Source: Amphritea sp. 1_MG-2023
GTDB lineage: Bacteria > Pseudomonadota > Gammaproteobacteria > Pseudomonadales > Balneatricaceae
Length of the DNA: 64,000 bases
Reading direction: 5' to 3'
Assembly (NCBI RefSeq): GCF_030547545.1
Contig: NZ_JAUOQE010000025.1
Coordinates: 1 to 64,000, forward strand
The translations under genes and the position numbers were made by a program. This document shows positions 36,202-44,600 of this stretch, in pieces. Numbering within the stretch: the first letter of the stretch is position 1; every line of letters begins with the position of its first letter. The notes under the pieces were generated by a model. The model was not told the origin of the DNA, did no database searches, and was given only the letters and a program-made list of their open reading frames with translations.

Positions 36202-37950
36202 ATGAATATTGAACAGAAAGAGACTGATGTACTAATTCTGGGATCGGGTGGTGCGGGTTTGTTTGCAGCTCTACATGCTTATAAAGGTAACCCCGATCTG
36301 AAAATTACCGTGGCGGTCAAAGGTTTGCTGGGAAAGTGTGGTTGTACGCGGATGGTGCAAGGTGGTTATAACGTCGCCCTTAACCAGGGTGACTCTGTCG
36401 AGCGCCACTTTATGGACACCATCAATGGTGGCTATTGGATTCCAAACCAAGAATTAGCTTGGCGTCTGGTTGAGACAGCACCGAAGCGTGTGTTGGAGCT
36501 TGAAAATGAGGTGGGTTGTTTCTTTGATCGAGTTGACGATGGCTCTTTGCATGGTAAAGCGTTTGCTGGTCAGACATTTGACCGGACAATTCATAAAGGT
36601 GATTTGACCGGGATTGAAATTATCAACCGTTTGGCTGAACAGGTGTGGGCTAAGCCGATTGATCGTTTAGAAGATCACCGCGCTATCGAGATTATTGCCT
36701 CTGAAGATGGTAAGCGTATTTCTGGCATTCTGATGCTCAATATCCGCACCGGTAAACCATTATTTGTTAAAGCTAAAGCCGTCATGTTGGGTACGGGTGG
36801 TGGGCCAACCATGTATCGTTACCACACGCCCTCTGGTGAAAAATCCTGCGATGGGCTAGCGATGGCGCTGCGTGCGGGACTTAACCTGCGTGATATGGAG
36901 ATGGTGCAGTTTCACCCGACAGGTTTGCTGGCCGGTGAAGGCACTCGGCTTACCGGCACGGTATTAGAGGAAGGCTTACGGGGGGCTGGTGGGCACTTGC
37001 TTAACGGCAAAGGCGAGCGCTTTATGCATGATTATGATGAACGCGGCGAACGCGCAACTCGTGATGTTGTATCACGCTCTATTTACCGTGAGATGTGTAA
37101 AGGGCATACCACTGAGAGCGGTGGCGTACATATCAGTATGGGGCATCTGGGGCCGGATAATGTGCGTCAGAAGTTTAAGGGCATGGTCAGCCGCTGTAAG
37201 GATGTCGGCGCTGACCTAGCTGGAGGGCTGGTTGAAGTTGTACCCACCGCGCATTACATGATGGGCGGCGTTGAAGTCAGCGTCGATTGTGAGACCGCCC
37301 TGCCAGGTTTGTTCTGTGCAGGTGAAGATGCGGGTGGTGTGCATGGCGGTAACCGTTTAGGCGGTAATGGCGTAGCAAACTCGACTGTCTATGGCGGTAT
37401 CGCCGGTGATGTGATGGCTGAATGGGTCGGCCGTGAAGGTAGCTTTGCGAATCCGGATAGGTCAGCTATCGATGCTGCGCTCAACTTTATCGAAACCCCC
37501 TTCCGTGCTGAAGCGGCTGATCTGACCGATCTGCGTTATCGGCTGTTGGACAAAATGTGGGATGACGCGGGCATTATCCGTGCCGAAGAAGGCTTAGCGC
37601 GTGCTTACACCGATGTCGTCGCACTGCGCGAAGAGCTGCTCCAAACCGGTATTGGTAACACAAGCAAAGAGTATAACCAGACCTGGCATGACTGGCTCAA
37701 CCTTCATTCTCAAATTAGCGTCAGTCTGGCAATTATTAAGTCAGCCCAAACGCGCAAAAACTCACGTGGCGCACATTTCCGCGATGATTACCCCGATAAG
37801 GGAGATCTCGACACATCGACTTATGTCCGAGTCTGGCAGGAGGGTGATGATGTTGCTGTCGCCGAAATCCCTGTTGAATTTACCCGAGTGAAGCCAGGGC
37901 AGACCCTCATACCCGAAGAAATAGAACAAAAAACTGGAGTCTCATTATGA
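36202..37950 (+). CDS. SdhA/FrdA-like flavoprotein subunit with altered FAD and substrate sites
   Basis: Flavoprotein of 582 residues that should oxidise a succinate-like compound to an alkene, or the reverse. Core catalytic residues are kept: H238 (FHPTG), R287 (ATRDVV), H351 (PTAHYMMGG) and R385 (GGNRLGGN). Two things differ from E. coli SdhA/FrdA. The His that binds FAD covalently (SHTVAAEGG) is Cys48 here (GCTRMVQGG), so FAD is probably non-covalent. The loop between H238 and LEEGLRG is six residues longer, and the substrate-binding Thr is Glu256 by simple alignment. AGGAG precedes the ATG. The next gene overlaps by four bases. Confidence 0.88.
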   Translation: MNIEQKETDVLILGSGGAGLFAALHAYKGNPDLKITVAVKGLLGKCGCTRMVQGGYNVALNQGDSVERHFMDTINGGYWIPNQELAWRLVETAPKRVLELENEVGCFFDRVDDGSLHGKAFAGQTFDRTIHKGDLTGIEIINRLAEQVWAKPIDRLEDHRAIEIIASEDGKRISGILMLNIRTGKPLFVKAKAVMLGTGGGPTMYRYHTPSGEKSCDGLAMALRAGLNLRDMEMVQFHPTGLLAGEGTRLTGTVLEEGLRGAGGHLLNGKGERFMHDYDERGERATRDVVSRSIYREMCKGHTTESGGVHISMGHLGPDNVRQKFKGMVSRCKDVGADLAGGLVEVVPTAHYMMGGVEVSVDCETALPGLFCAGEDAGGVHGGNRLGGNGVANSTVYGGIAGDVMAEWVGREGSFANPDRSAIDAALNFIETPFRAEAADLTDLRYRLLDKMWDDAGIIRAEEGLARAYTDVVALREELLQTGIGNTSKEYNQTWHDWLNLHSQISVSLAIIKSAQTRKNSRGAHFRDDYPDKGDLDTSTYVRVWQEGDDVAVAEIPVEFTRVKPGQTLIPEEIEQKTGVSL

Positions 37951-38888
37951 GTAGAAAACCTATTCCCCAGCAGTTAGTGCTGGAAACCGCCACCGAGCTT
38001 ATGTCACGGGCGGCTATCGATATACCGTCTGATTACAAGCAGGCGTTGCGAGCAGCTGCCAGCAAAGAGACGGAAGACCTATCGTGTTTTGTAATCAAAA
38101 CAATGCTGGATAACTATGACGTGGCTGAAGAAGATCGACGTCCGATGTGTGCTGATACGGGCTTGCCTCGGTTCTATGTTAAAGCGGGTAATGAGGCGGT
38201 TGTTGAAGGTGGTTTTGTTGCATTAGAGCATGCTATTCGTGAGTCCGTTGCGATTGGCACTCAGCAGATACCGCTACGTCCAAACCGCGTTCACCCGTTG
38301 TCGCGTAAGGATAACAACAACAACTTAGGGATTCATGCCCCGGAAATTGAATACACCTTTGAGCCGGACGGTGATTGGATTGATTTAGTGACAGTGCACA
38401 AAGGCGGTTTGTTTGGTACCGATTATCGGATGCTGTTTCCAGGCGATGGTATCGACGGTATTAAGCGTTTCTTCCTCGATACAATGGCGTCATTTGGCCG
38501 TCGAGGATTGGCGTGTCAGCCAGCGATTATTGGGGTTGGTTTAGGCGGCAATAAAGATACCTGTATGCGTATCGGTAAAGAAGCGGCTTGTTTACGTACA
38601 GTTGGCGATGTTAACCCCGACCCAGAAGTGGCAAAACTCGAGCAAGAGCTTAAAGACCTCGGTAACAATATCGGCATGGGGCCTATGGGATTTGAAGGTA
38701 AAACACTGGTTGTCGATTGCCATATTGAAGTGGCTTATACCCATACCGGCGGTATGCCCATGAGCATCCATTCATTCTGTCACTCTTCGCGACGGGCAGC
38801 CGCTCGGATTCACAGCGATGGCCGAGTTGAGTTTAGGGACGATCCACAGTGGTTTACTGATTTCTACCGTAGGGAGGGTATCGAATGA
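37947..38888 (+). CDS. Class I fumarase/tartrate dehydratase-like hydratase, alpha subunit
   Basis: Iron-sulfur hydro-lyase alpha subunit of 313 residues. The three Cys ligands of the 4Fe-4S cluster fit C68 (MCADTGLP), C190 (ACQPAIIGVGLGG) and C278 (SIHSFCHSSRRA). The family adds water to fumarate-like alkenes or removes it from hydroxy acids. Substrate cannot be read from sequence. ATGA overlaps at both ends tie it to the flavoprotein and the beta subunit. Confidence 0.87.
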   Translation: MSRKPIPQQLVLETATELMSRAAIDIPSDYKQALRAAASKETEDLSCFVIKTMLDNYDVAEEDRRPMCADTGLPRFYVKAGNEAVVEGGFVALEHAIRESVAIGTQQIPLRPNRVHPLSRKDNNNNLGIHAPEIEYTFEPDGDWIDLVTVHKGGLFGTDYRMLFPGDGIDGIKRFFLDTMASFGRRGLACQPAIIGVGLGGNKDTCMRIGKEAACLRTVGDVNPDPEVAKLEQELKDLGNNIGMGPMGFEGKTLVVDCHIEVAYTHTGGMPMSIHSFCHSSRRAAARIHSDGRVEFRDDPQWFTDFYRREGIE

Positions 38889-39616
38889 GCAAGATGAATG
38901 TTGTTAAGTTGCAAGTGCCAGTGTCCCAAGAAGATGTCGACAAACTGGAACAGGGCGATGTTGTTTACCTCACCGGCACCATTTATACCGCTCGTGAAGG
39001 GGTATACAAAAAGGTGTTAGAGAGTGGCGAAGAGTTACCGGTTGATATTCGTTCGATTTCTAACGTCAACTTCCATTGTTCTCCTGCGGCGAGTCCTAAT
39101 GCGCAAGGTGGGTATGATGTGGGGGCTGTAACGGCGACGGCGAGTTTCCGTTTTGGTAAGTGGATGAAAAATTGGTTTGAAGTGTCAGGTGCCAAAATCA
39201 TCATTGGTAAAGGTGGCATGCCGGAGCAGGCTTATCGTGATGTCTTTGTTCCCAATGGTGCCCGTTATCTTTCAACGGTGGGTTACGGTGCTGGGGCATT
39301 GCTCGGGCGCGGCATTAAACGAGTCAAAGATGTTCACTGGCTGGCAGAAAATGGCATTGCCCAAGCGATGTGGATCTTTGAGGTGGATGAGATAGGCCCC
39401 TTCATTGTGGATAACGACCGGGAAGGCAACAGCCTGTTTGTCAAACATGAAAATGCAGTCAACGCCAAACTTGAAAAGCTTTATGAGGGACTGAAACCAC
39501 CGGCCCTTAAACGCTACGGCGAAACGACCAGTCGTGCCGATGAAGTGATCGGTGAGCCGGATACCCAGCCTATTAGAATTGTGAATGCGATGCCAACCGA
39601 ACGGAGTAAAGATTAA
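38885..39616 (+). CDS. Class I fumarase/tartrate dehydratase-like hydratase, beta subunit
   Basis: Beta subunit of 243 residues of the same hydro-lyase. VVYLTGTIYTAREGVYKKVLE is the conserved start, and IIGKGGMPEQAYRDVF is the GKGGM motif. The two-subunit layout is like TtdAB rather than the fused FumA. It is coupled to the alpha subunit (ATGA) and to the dehydrogenase (TAATG). Confidence 0.87.
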   Translation: MSKMNVVKLQVPVSQEDVDKLEQGDVVYLTGTIYTAREGVYKKVLESGEELPVDIRSISNVNFHCSPAASPNAQGGYDVGAVTATASFRFGKWMKNWFEVSGAKIIIGKGGMPEQAYRDVFVPNGARYLSTVGYGAGALLGRGIKRVKDVHWLAENGIAQAMWIFEVDEIGPFIVDNDREGNSLFVKHENAVNAKLEKLYEGLKPPALKRYGETTSRADEVIGEPDTQPIRIVNAMPTERSKD

Positions 39617-41106
39617 TGAATCAGCTAGGACACTTTATTAACGGCGCTGCCGTTACTGGATCAAATCAGCGTAACAGTGCCGTTTTTAACCCAGCAACGG
39701 GCGAGCAAACGGCGCAACTCAGCCTAGCCAGCGTCACTGAAGTTGAACAAGCGATTCAGGTCGCTAGCGATGCTCTGCCTGCATGGGCTGCAACCCCTGC
39801 TGTGCGTCGTGCACGGGTGATGATGAAATTTTTACAGCTGTTGAACGACCACGTTGATGAGCTGGCACTGCTTATTTCGCAGGAGCACGGCAAGGTGTTA
39901 GATGATGCGAAAGGGGAGGTTACCCGGGGTATTGAGGTCGTAGAATTTGCCTGCGGCATCCCTCATTTATTGAAAGGTGAATATAGTGAGAATGTCGGTA
40001 CCCGTGTTGATAGCTGGTCGGTTCGCCAACCGGTTGGCGTTTGCGCCGGTATCTCACCTTTTAATTTTCCGGTGATGGTGCCTTTGTGGATGTTCCCTAT
40101 CGCGATTGCTTGCGGCAACACTTTTATCATGAAACCGTCAGAGAAGGATCCAACGAGTACACTGCGTCTGGCTGAGCTGTTTGCCGAAGCAGGGTTGCCA
40201 AAGGGCGTATTCAATGTGGTCAATGGCGACAAAGAAGCCGTTGATACGCTGCTAAAACATCCATCCGTTAGTGCGATCAGCTTTGTTGGTTCAACGCCTA
40301 TTGCTAAATATGTACAGAAAACAGGTATTGAATTTGGCAAGCGAGTACAGGCGTTAGGCGGGGCTAAAAACCACGCTATCGTCATGCCTGATGCGGATAT
40401 TGATAGCACGGTCAATGCATTGATGGGCGCTGCCTATGGTTCTGCTGGAGAGCGTTGTATGGCTATTTCGGTGGCGGTTACCGTGGGTGATATAGCTGAC
40501 CCGTTAATAGCTGCGCTGAAAGAAAAGCTAAAAGACTTACGTGTTCTACCTGGTACTGATCTTGAAGCGGAGATGGGACCTTTAGTGACCCAGCAGCATC
40601 TGGATACCGTGCTGAGGTTTGTTGATAGCGGTGTACAAGAGGGCGCTGACCTCGTGGTTGATGGGCGTCAATTACAACACCCAGATCATGGCGATGGCTA
40701 CTTTATGGGTGGCTGCCTGTTTGACAATGTTACCCCGAACATGCGCATCTATCAGCAGGAAATTTTTGGCCCAGTGCTGGCGGTGGTTCGCGTCGATGAC
40801 TATGAACAAGCACTGGAACTGATTAATTCCCATGAATATGGTAATGGCACGGCGATCTTTACCCAAGAAGGCCATGCTGCGCGTGAGTTTGCCTCACGGG
40901 TGCAAGCCGGTATGGTCGGTATTAATGTGCCTATACCTGTACCGATGGCGTTTCATAGTTTTGGTGGTTGGAAAAGTTCTCTGTTTGGCGATCATCATAT
41001 GCATGGTATGGAAGGTATTCGCTTTTTCACCAAGCTTAAAACAGTAACCTCACGCTGGCAGGTAAGTAAAAGTCAGTCGCAGTTTTCAATGCCGACGATG
41101 AAGTAA
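39616..41106 (+). CDS. mmsA: CoA-acylating (methyl)malonate-semialdehyde dehydrogenase
   Basis: Aldehyde dehydrogenase of 496 residues of the MmsA type, which converts malonate or methylmalonate semialdehyde plus CoA and NAD to acetyl- or propionyl-CoA and CO2. It carries GGAKNHAIVMPDAD in place of the usual ELGG, and the catalytic Cys in GSAGERCMAISVAV, both MmsA hallmarks. Position directly after the hydratase suggests that the pathway ends in a 3-oxo acid. Confidence 0.9.
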   Translation: MNQLGHFINGAAVTGSNQRNSAVFNPATGEQTAQLSLASVTEVEQAIQVASDALPAWAATPAVRRARVMMKFLQLLNDHVDELALLISQEHGKVLDDAKGEVTRGIEVVEFACGIPHLLKGEYSENVGTRVDSWSVRQPVGVCAGISPFNFPVMVPLWMFPIAIACGNTFIMKPSEKDPTSTLRLAELFAEAGLPKGVFNVVNGDKEAVDTLLKHPSVSAISFVGSTPIAKYVQKTGIEFGKRVQALGGAKNHAIVMPDADIDSTVNALMGAAYGSAGERCMAISVAVTVGDIADPLIAALKEKLKDLRVLPGTDLEAEMGPLVTQQHLDTVLRFVDSGVQEGADLVVDGRQLQHPDHGDGYFMGGCLFDNVTPNMRIYQQEIFGPVLAVVRVDDYEQALELINSHEYGNGTAIFTQEGHAAREFASRVQAGMVGINVPIPVPMAFHSFGGWKSSLFGDHHMHGMEGIRFFTKLKTVTSRWQVSKSQSQFSMPTMK

Positions 41107-41119
41107 GCACCCAAGTTTT

Positions 41120-41232
41120 AAGGGGAGGGTGAAGAGATTCTGTCTGCAAGGCGATAGCACTTGCAGACACAGACTGTGCTTTGATCAATGGGTGATGGGT
41201 CGCTTCGTTGTGTGGCTCTCCCCTTCTTTTTA
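41120..41232 (+). ncRNA. Structured intergenic RNA candidate or compound terminator
   Basis: Arms AAGGGGAG (41120-41127) and CTCCCCTT (41218-41225) enclose a perfect 10-bp hairpin TGTCTGCAAG / CTTGCAGACA (41141-41169), and CTTTTTATG follows the closing arm. An alternative pairing AGCAC/GTGCT could compete with the inner hairpin. I recognise no known family; it may simply be a large terminator of the operon. Confidence 0.4.
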
Positions 41233-41340
41233 TGTGTAATGTTTTTTAAATCGATACGACCGGATTAATCATTCAGGTTGCGGATATCTGCTTGTGCTGA
41301 AAAAGAGCGGGTTATTTGAAAACGTATTTTGGAGATAACA

Positions 41341-41667
41341 ATGTTTATAGATGAACGTATTTATACGCTTAAAAATGGCAAGTTAGGTGAATTTCTCAAG
41401 CTCTATGAAACGCTGGGAAAGGATGTCCAGGTCAAAATTTTGGGCAATATGGTGGGTTATTTTCATACCGATATAGGTCCTTTGAATCAGGTTGTTCATA
41501 TGTGGGGCTACGAGTCACTGGATGACCGTTATCGTCGACGCCAAGAACTGCAGGCCAGTGAAGAGTGGTTGAAATATGCTCTGCAAATGCGACCACTGGT
41601 ACAAAGTATTGAAAACAAGATTCTTATTCCTGAGTCATGGAGCCCGATCGGAGGTACTGATAGCTAA
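41341..41667 (+). CDS. NIPSNAP family protein
   Basis: Small cytoplasmic protein of 108 residues with the NIPSNAP/ferredoxin-like fold pattern: IYTLKNGKLGEFLKLYETLG, GYFHTDIGPLNQVVHMWGYESLDDRYRRR and a final IENKIL strand. Family members in bacteria occur in catabolic clusters but their reaction is rarely known. GGAG lies upstream of ATG 41341; a TTG at 41329 is also in frame. Confidence 0.78.
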   Translation: MFIDERIYTLKNGKLGEFLKLYETLGKDVQVKILGNMVGYFHTDIGPLNQVVHMWGYESLDDRYRRRQELQASEEWLKYALQMRPLVQSIENKILIPESWSPIGGTDS

Positions 41668-41698
41668 CGCAGCAGGTTTTATTCACAAAATCTGCGTG

Positions 41699-42787
41699 AT
41701 GATTAACCAGACCTTCCTGATGACAACCTTAGAAATGGATAAAATAATAATGGATTCAGCAAATCAATTTTTAGTTACATCACGGGTTTCAGGGCTACGT
41801 TCGCAGATATTTGACATACTGCCTGGATTTTTAATGTGTTTTGTCGTCGGTATGGCGGCCGCGTTTGTTTCTGATCATTATGGCGGCCCGACTATTCTAT
41901 ATGCTGTATTACTGGGGATGGCGTTTAATCATTTATCTGCTGAAGGGCGCTATGTGGCAGGCATTACTTTTTCGGCTAAAGCGGTGCTTCGTTTTGGTAT
42001 TGCCTTGTTAGGGGCAAGAATTACGATCGAGCAGATACTAGGCTTAGGGCTGACGCCGATTGCGATTGTGCTCGTTGGCGTACCGGCCACGATATTTTTC
42101 AGTATTATCTGTGGTAAATGGCTAAAGCTAGGCGCTACACAGGGGATTTTATCCGGCGCGTCTGTAGGGATCTGTGGTGCATCAGCCGCTTTAGCGGTGT
42201 CTGCTGTGCTGCCTCAGAATAAAGCGTCTGAAAAGTGCCTGATCTTCACGGTTATTACGGTGACGGCCCTGAGTACCGTGGCCATGATTGCCTATCCGTT
42301 AGTGGTTAGCTTATTAGGATTTAACGAAGCTGAAAGTGGTATTTTTCTGGGTGCGACGATTCATGATGTCGCTCAGGTTGTCGGCGCTGGGTATATGGTC
42401 TCAGATAATGTTGGCGACGTCGCCACCTTTTCAAAACTACTACGGGTAGCGATGCTTGTGCCCGTGGTTGTGATTATTTCAATCGTTATTGCACGCCAAA
42501 AATCCAACGGTCAAGTGAAAGGGGCAGGGTTGCCGCTGCCAGGGTTCCTTATTGCTTTTATTATCGTTGTACTTTTCAATAGTTCAGGTTATCTGCCCGC
42601 GATGATTACCGACTCGATGATCGATATTTCACGCTGGTGCCTGATTGTCGCCATGGTTGGCTTAGGCATGAAAGCATCGTTTAAAGAGTTGGCTGAAATG
42701 GGCTGGAAGCCAATGTTATTGATGACCCTCAACACGCTGTTTCTCGCTGTATTGGTTGGTACATGGCTATTATTAGGTGGCTTATAA
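41699..42787 (+). CDS. YeiH family putative sulfate/sulfite exporter (UPF0324)
   Basis: Inner-membrane protein of about 362 residues with ten or so hydrophobic segments and the YeiH features GASVGICGASAALAV and ATIHDVAQVVGAGYM. Family members are annotated as putative sulfate exporters, with weak experimental support. Start is uncertain (41699, 41720, 41735 or 41750); the frame also extends upstream over the NIPSNAP gene end. A second possible oxoanion exporter in the same region as TauE is notable. Confidence 0.82.
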   Translation: MINQTFLMTTLEMDKIIMDSANQFLVTSRVSGLRSQIFDILPGFLMCFVVGMAAAFVSDHYGGPTILYAVLLGMAFNHLSAEGRYVAGITFSAKAVLRFGIALLGARITIEQILGLGLTPIAIVLVGVPATIFFSIICGKWLKLGATQGILSGASVGICGASAALAVSAVLPQNKASEKCLIFTVITVTALSTVAMIAYPLVVSLLGFNEAESGIFLGATIHDVAQVVGAGYMVSDNVGDVATFSKLLRVAMLVPVVVIISIVIARQKSNGQVKGAGLPLPGFLIAFIIVVLFNSSGYLPAMITDSMIDISRWCLIVAMVGLGMKASFKELAEMGWKPMLLMTLNTLFLAVLVGTWLLLGGL

Positions 42788-42980
42788 TTGAACATCTTTT
42801 CGGTGGCTCTGGTTGGTGGCTGGTAAATACTGCTTAAAAATGTAGGGGCAATAATCTATTACTTTGCAAGCTCGGACTGAAGTCGTTCAGAGCTATAAAG
42901 ATGAATGACTAGCAAGTTATATCGCAGCTTCGATAATAATGATCGATATTTTATGAGTTGTTGTATTTTTGTAATAAAAA

Positions 42981-43008
42981 GGGTTTATATTGATAAACCC
43001 TTTTTTAT
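42981..43008. terminator. Bidirectional terminator between convergent genes
   Basis: Stem GGGTTTAT / ATAAACCC with a short loop, preceded by an A-run and followed by a T-run, so it can work on both strands for the YeiH-like and DUF3422 genes. Confidence 0.88.
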
Positions 43009-44310
43009 TTATTTTAGTTTGTGCTTTATTCGATGAATAAATAGCCAAACAGCGAAGAGTACAACAGGTAATGAGAACGCCTTTATTTTGTCGATATCCC
43101 TTTTCCATTGGAAACTGTCAGCCGCATTTAATATATAGCCCAGTAAGGCTAATGTATAATAAGTAATCACAATGACCGATAGCCCTTCCACTGTTTGCTG
43201 TAGTCGAAACTGCAATTGAGCTCTACGATCCATTGATTGCAGTAAGGCTTGGTTTTGTGTCTCAATCGCCATGTTAATGCGAGTCCTTAGAAAATCACTG
43301 GCCCGATCGACTCTGCCGGCTAAATCATCTAGCCGACGTTTTGCTGCTTCGACGGTTCTTACGGCAGGAGATAATCTGCGGTCAATGAAAGCAGCCATTG
43401 TTTGTAATTCATTCATTTCCTCTTCTTCCAGCTCCTCTAAGCGGCTTTGAACCATTTGATAATAAGCTTTGCCAGCATCAAAGCGATAGCGAGAAATGGC
43501 GATAAGCTCAGCTATAGCCGCTGCCATATCTGACAGTTCTGATAGCTGCTTTTGCTCTTCTTGCGGGATGCGTACACCGCTGATTTGACGTATCAACAGC
43601 GCAAGTTGTGATTCCATGCGGCTGACTTCGACGCTCACCTCTTGCGCTAATGGAAATGCTAACAGCATCATGTTTCGATAGGCTTCCAGTTCTAGTAATG
43701 CGCGCAACACTCGGCCGCTTTGGCACTCATTAAGGTTGTTGTTTACCAGTAAAATACGGTTGAAGTTATCTGTATGTATTCGTAATGCACTCCAAATAGT
43801 CGCAGCGCCATGGCGTAACGCGGAGGCGATCAAGCGTTGCCCTTCAAAGTATTGCCGCATGCTTTCCCGCTCAAATACCACTTTATTAGCATCAAGTGCT
43901 TCAATATGGATCGCAGCGATTACCTTGCCGGGAATGTTCTGCACCCAATCAGCGGGTAGTAAAGCGATAGGAGGGTGTTCAAATGGCTGCGAGTCCTGAC
44001 CGAAAACGATAAAGGCGTAGCTACTGAATTCAGTATGGCGTTCCCAGCGTACTTCAAATTCCCCGAAGTTTTGGTAGAAGCAAACATCAGCTTGTTGCGG
44101 TGGATTGATATTGTAGCGCAGGCATAAATTATTGAGATGAGTCAGTTCATGCTGATAATTATCGCGACCCTCATGTAAGACCGATATTTGCGATACTCTT
44201 AACGGCGTGGCTAATATTGGGAATGGGCGGGTATGAAGATCAGAATAATTATCACTGAAGCGACTATGTGTATTTACTTGACTATAGTGTTTGTATTTAT
44301 TTTTAGGCAA
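43009..44310 (-). CDS. DUF3422 family membrane protein
   Basis: Protein of 433 residues of the DUF3422 family, function unknown. A soluble N-terminal part (HTRPFPILATPLRVSQISVLH) precedes long helices likely to form coiled coil (about 250-370). Two C-terminal membrane segments follow (about 375-395 and 408-427). It starts with TTG at 44310, preceded by AAAGGA. It is not obviously linked to the flanking catabolic genes. Confidence 0.82.
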   Translation of the reverse strand: MPKNKYKHYSQVNTHSRFSDNYSDLHTRPFPILATPLRVSQISVLHEGRDNYQHELTHLNNLCLRYNINPPQQADVCFYQNFGEFEVRWERHTEFSSYAFIVFGQDSQPFEHPPIALLPADWVQNIPGKVIAAIHIEALDANKVVFERESMRQYFEGQRLIASALRHGAATIWSALRIHTDNFNRILLVNNNLNECQSGRVLRALLELEAYRNMMLLAFPLAQEVSVEVSRMESQLALLIRQISGVRIPQEEQKQLSELSDMAAAIAELIAISRYRFDAGKAYYQMVQSRLEELEEEEMNELQTMAAFIDRRLSPAVRTVEAAKRRLDDLAGRVDRASDFLRTRINMAIETQNQALLQSMDRRAQLQFRLQQTVEGLSVIVITYYTLALLGYILNAADSFQWKRDIDKIKAFSLPVVLFAVWLFIHRIKHKLK

Positions 44311-44600
44311 GGTTTTATCCTTTCTATTAATTTTTATTTATATGAGTGAGCTTGAATTTTAAAAGATAAGGCGTGATTGACGTATTAATCTATCAGTATA
44401 GAAAGGAGTTTTATAGGCTGATAGTAAAGATGGCTAGATAAAGGGTTTCGTGATTATTAAATATGCCCCACGAATAAATGGGACATATTAAGTTGGTATT
44501 AATTAAATAAAAAGGTGAATCAATAAAATAGTTAGCGACGACTAATCTAAATTACCATTCACCAAAAGGGTGCGTATTATCCGTGTGTTGTCAGCTGCTC

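Noticed and set aside
37947-39616. Simple housekeeping fumarase
   Set aside because: Not fully excluded, but tight coupling to an unusual Sdh-like complex and MmsA and the two-subunit form make a dedicated catabolic role more likely.
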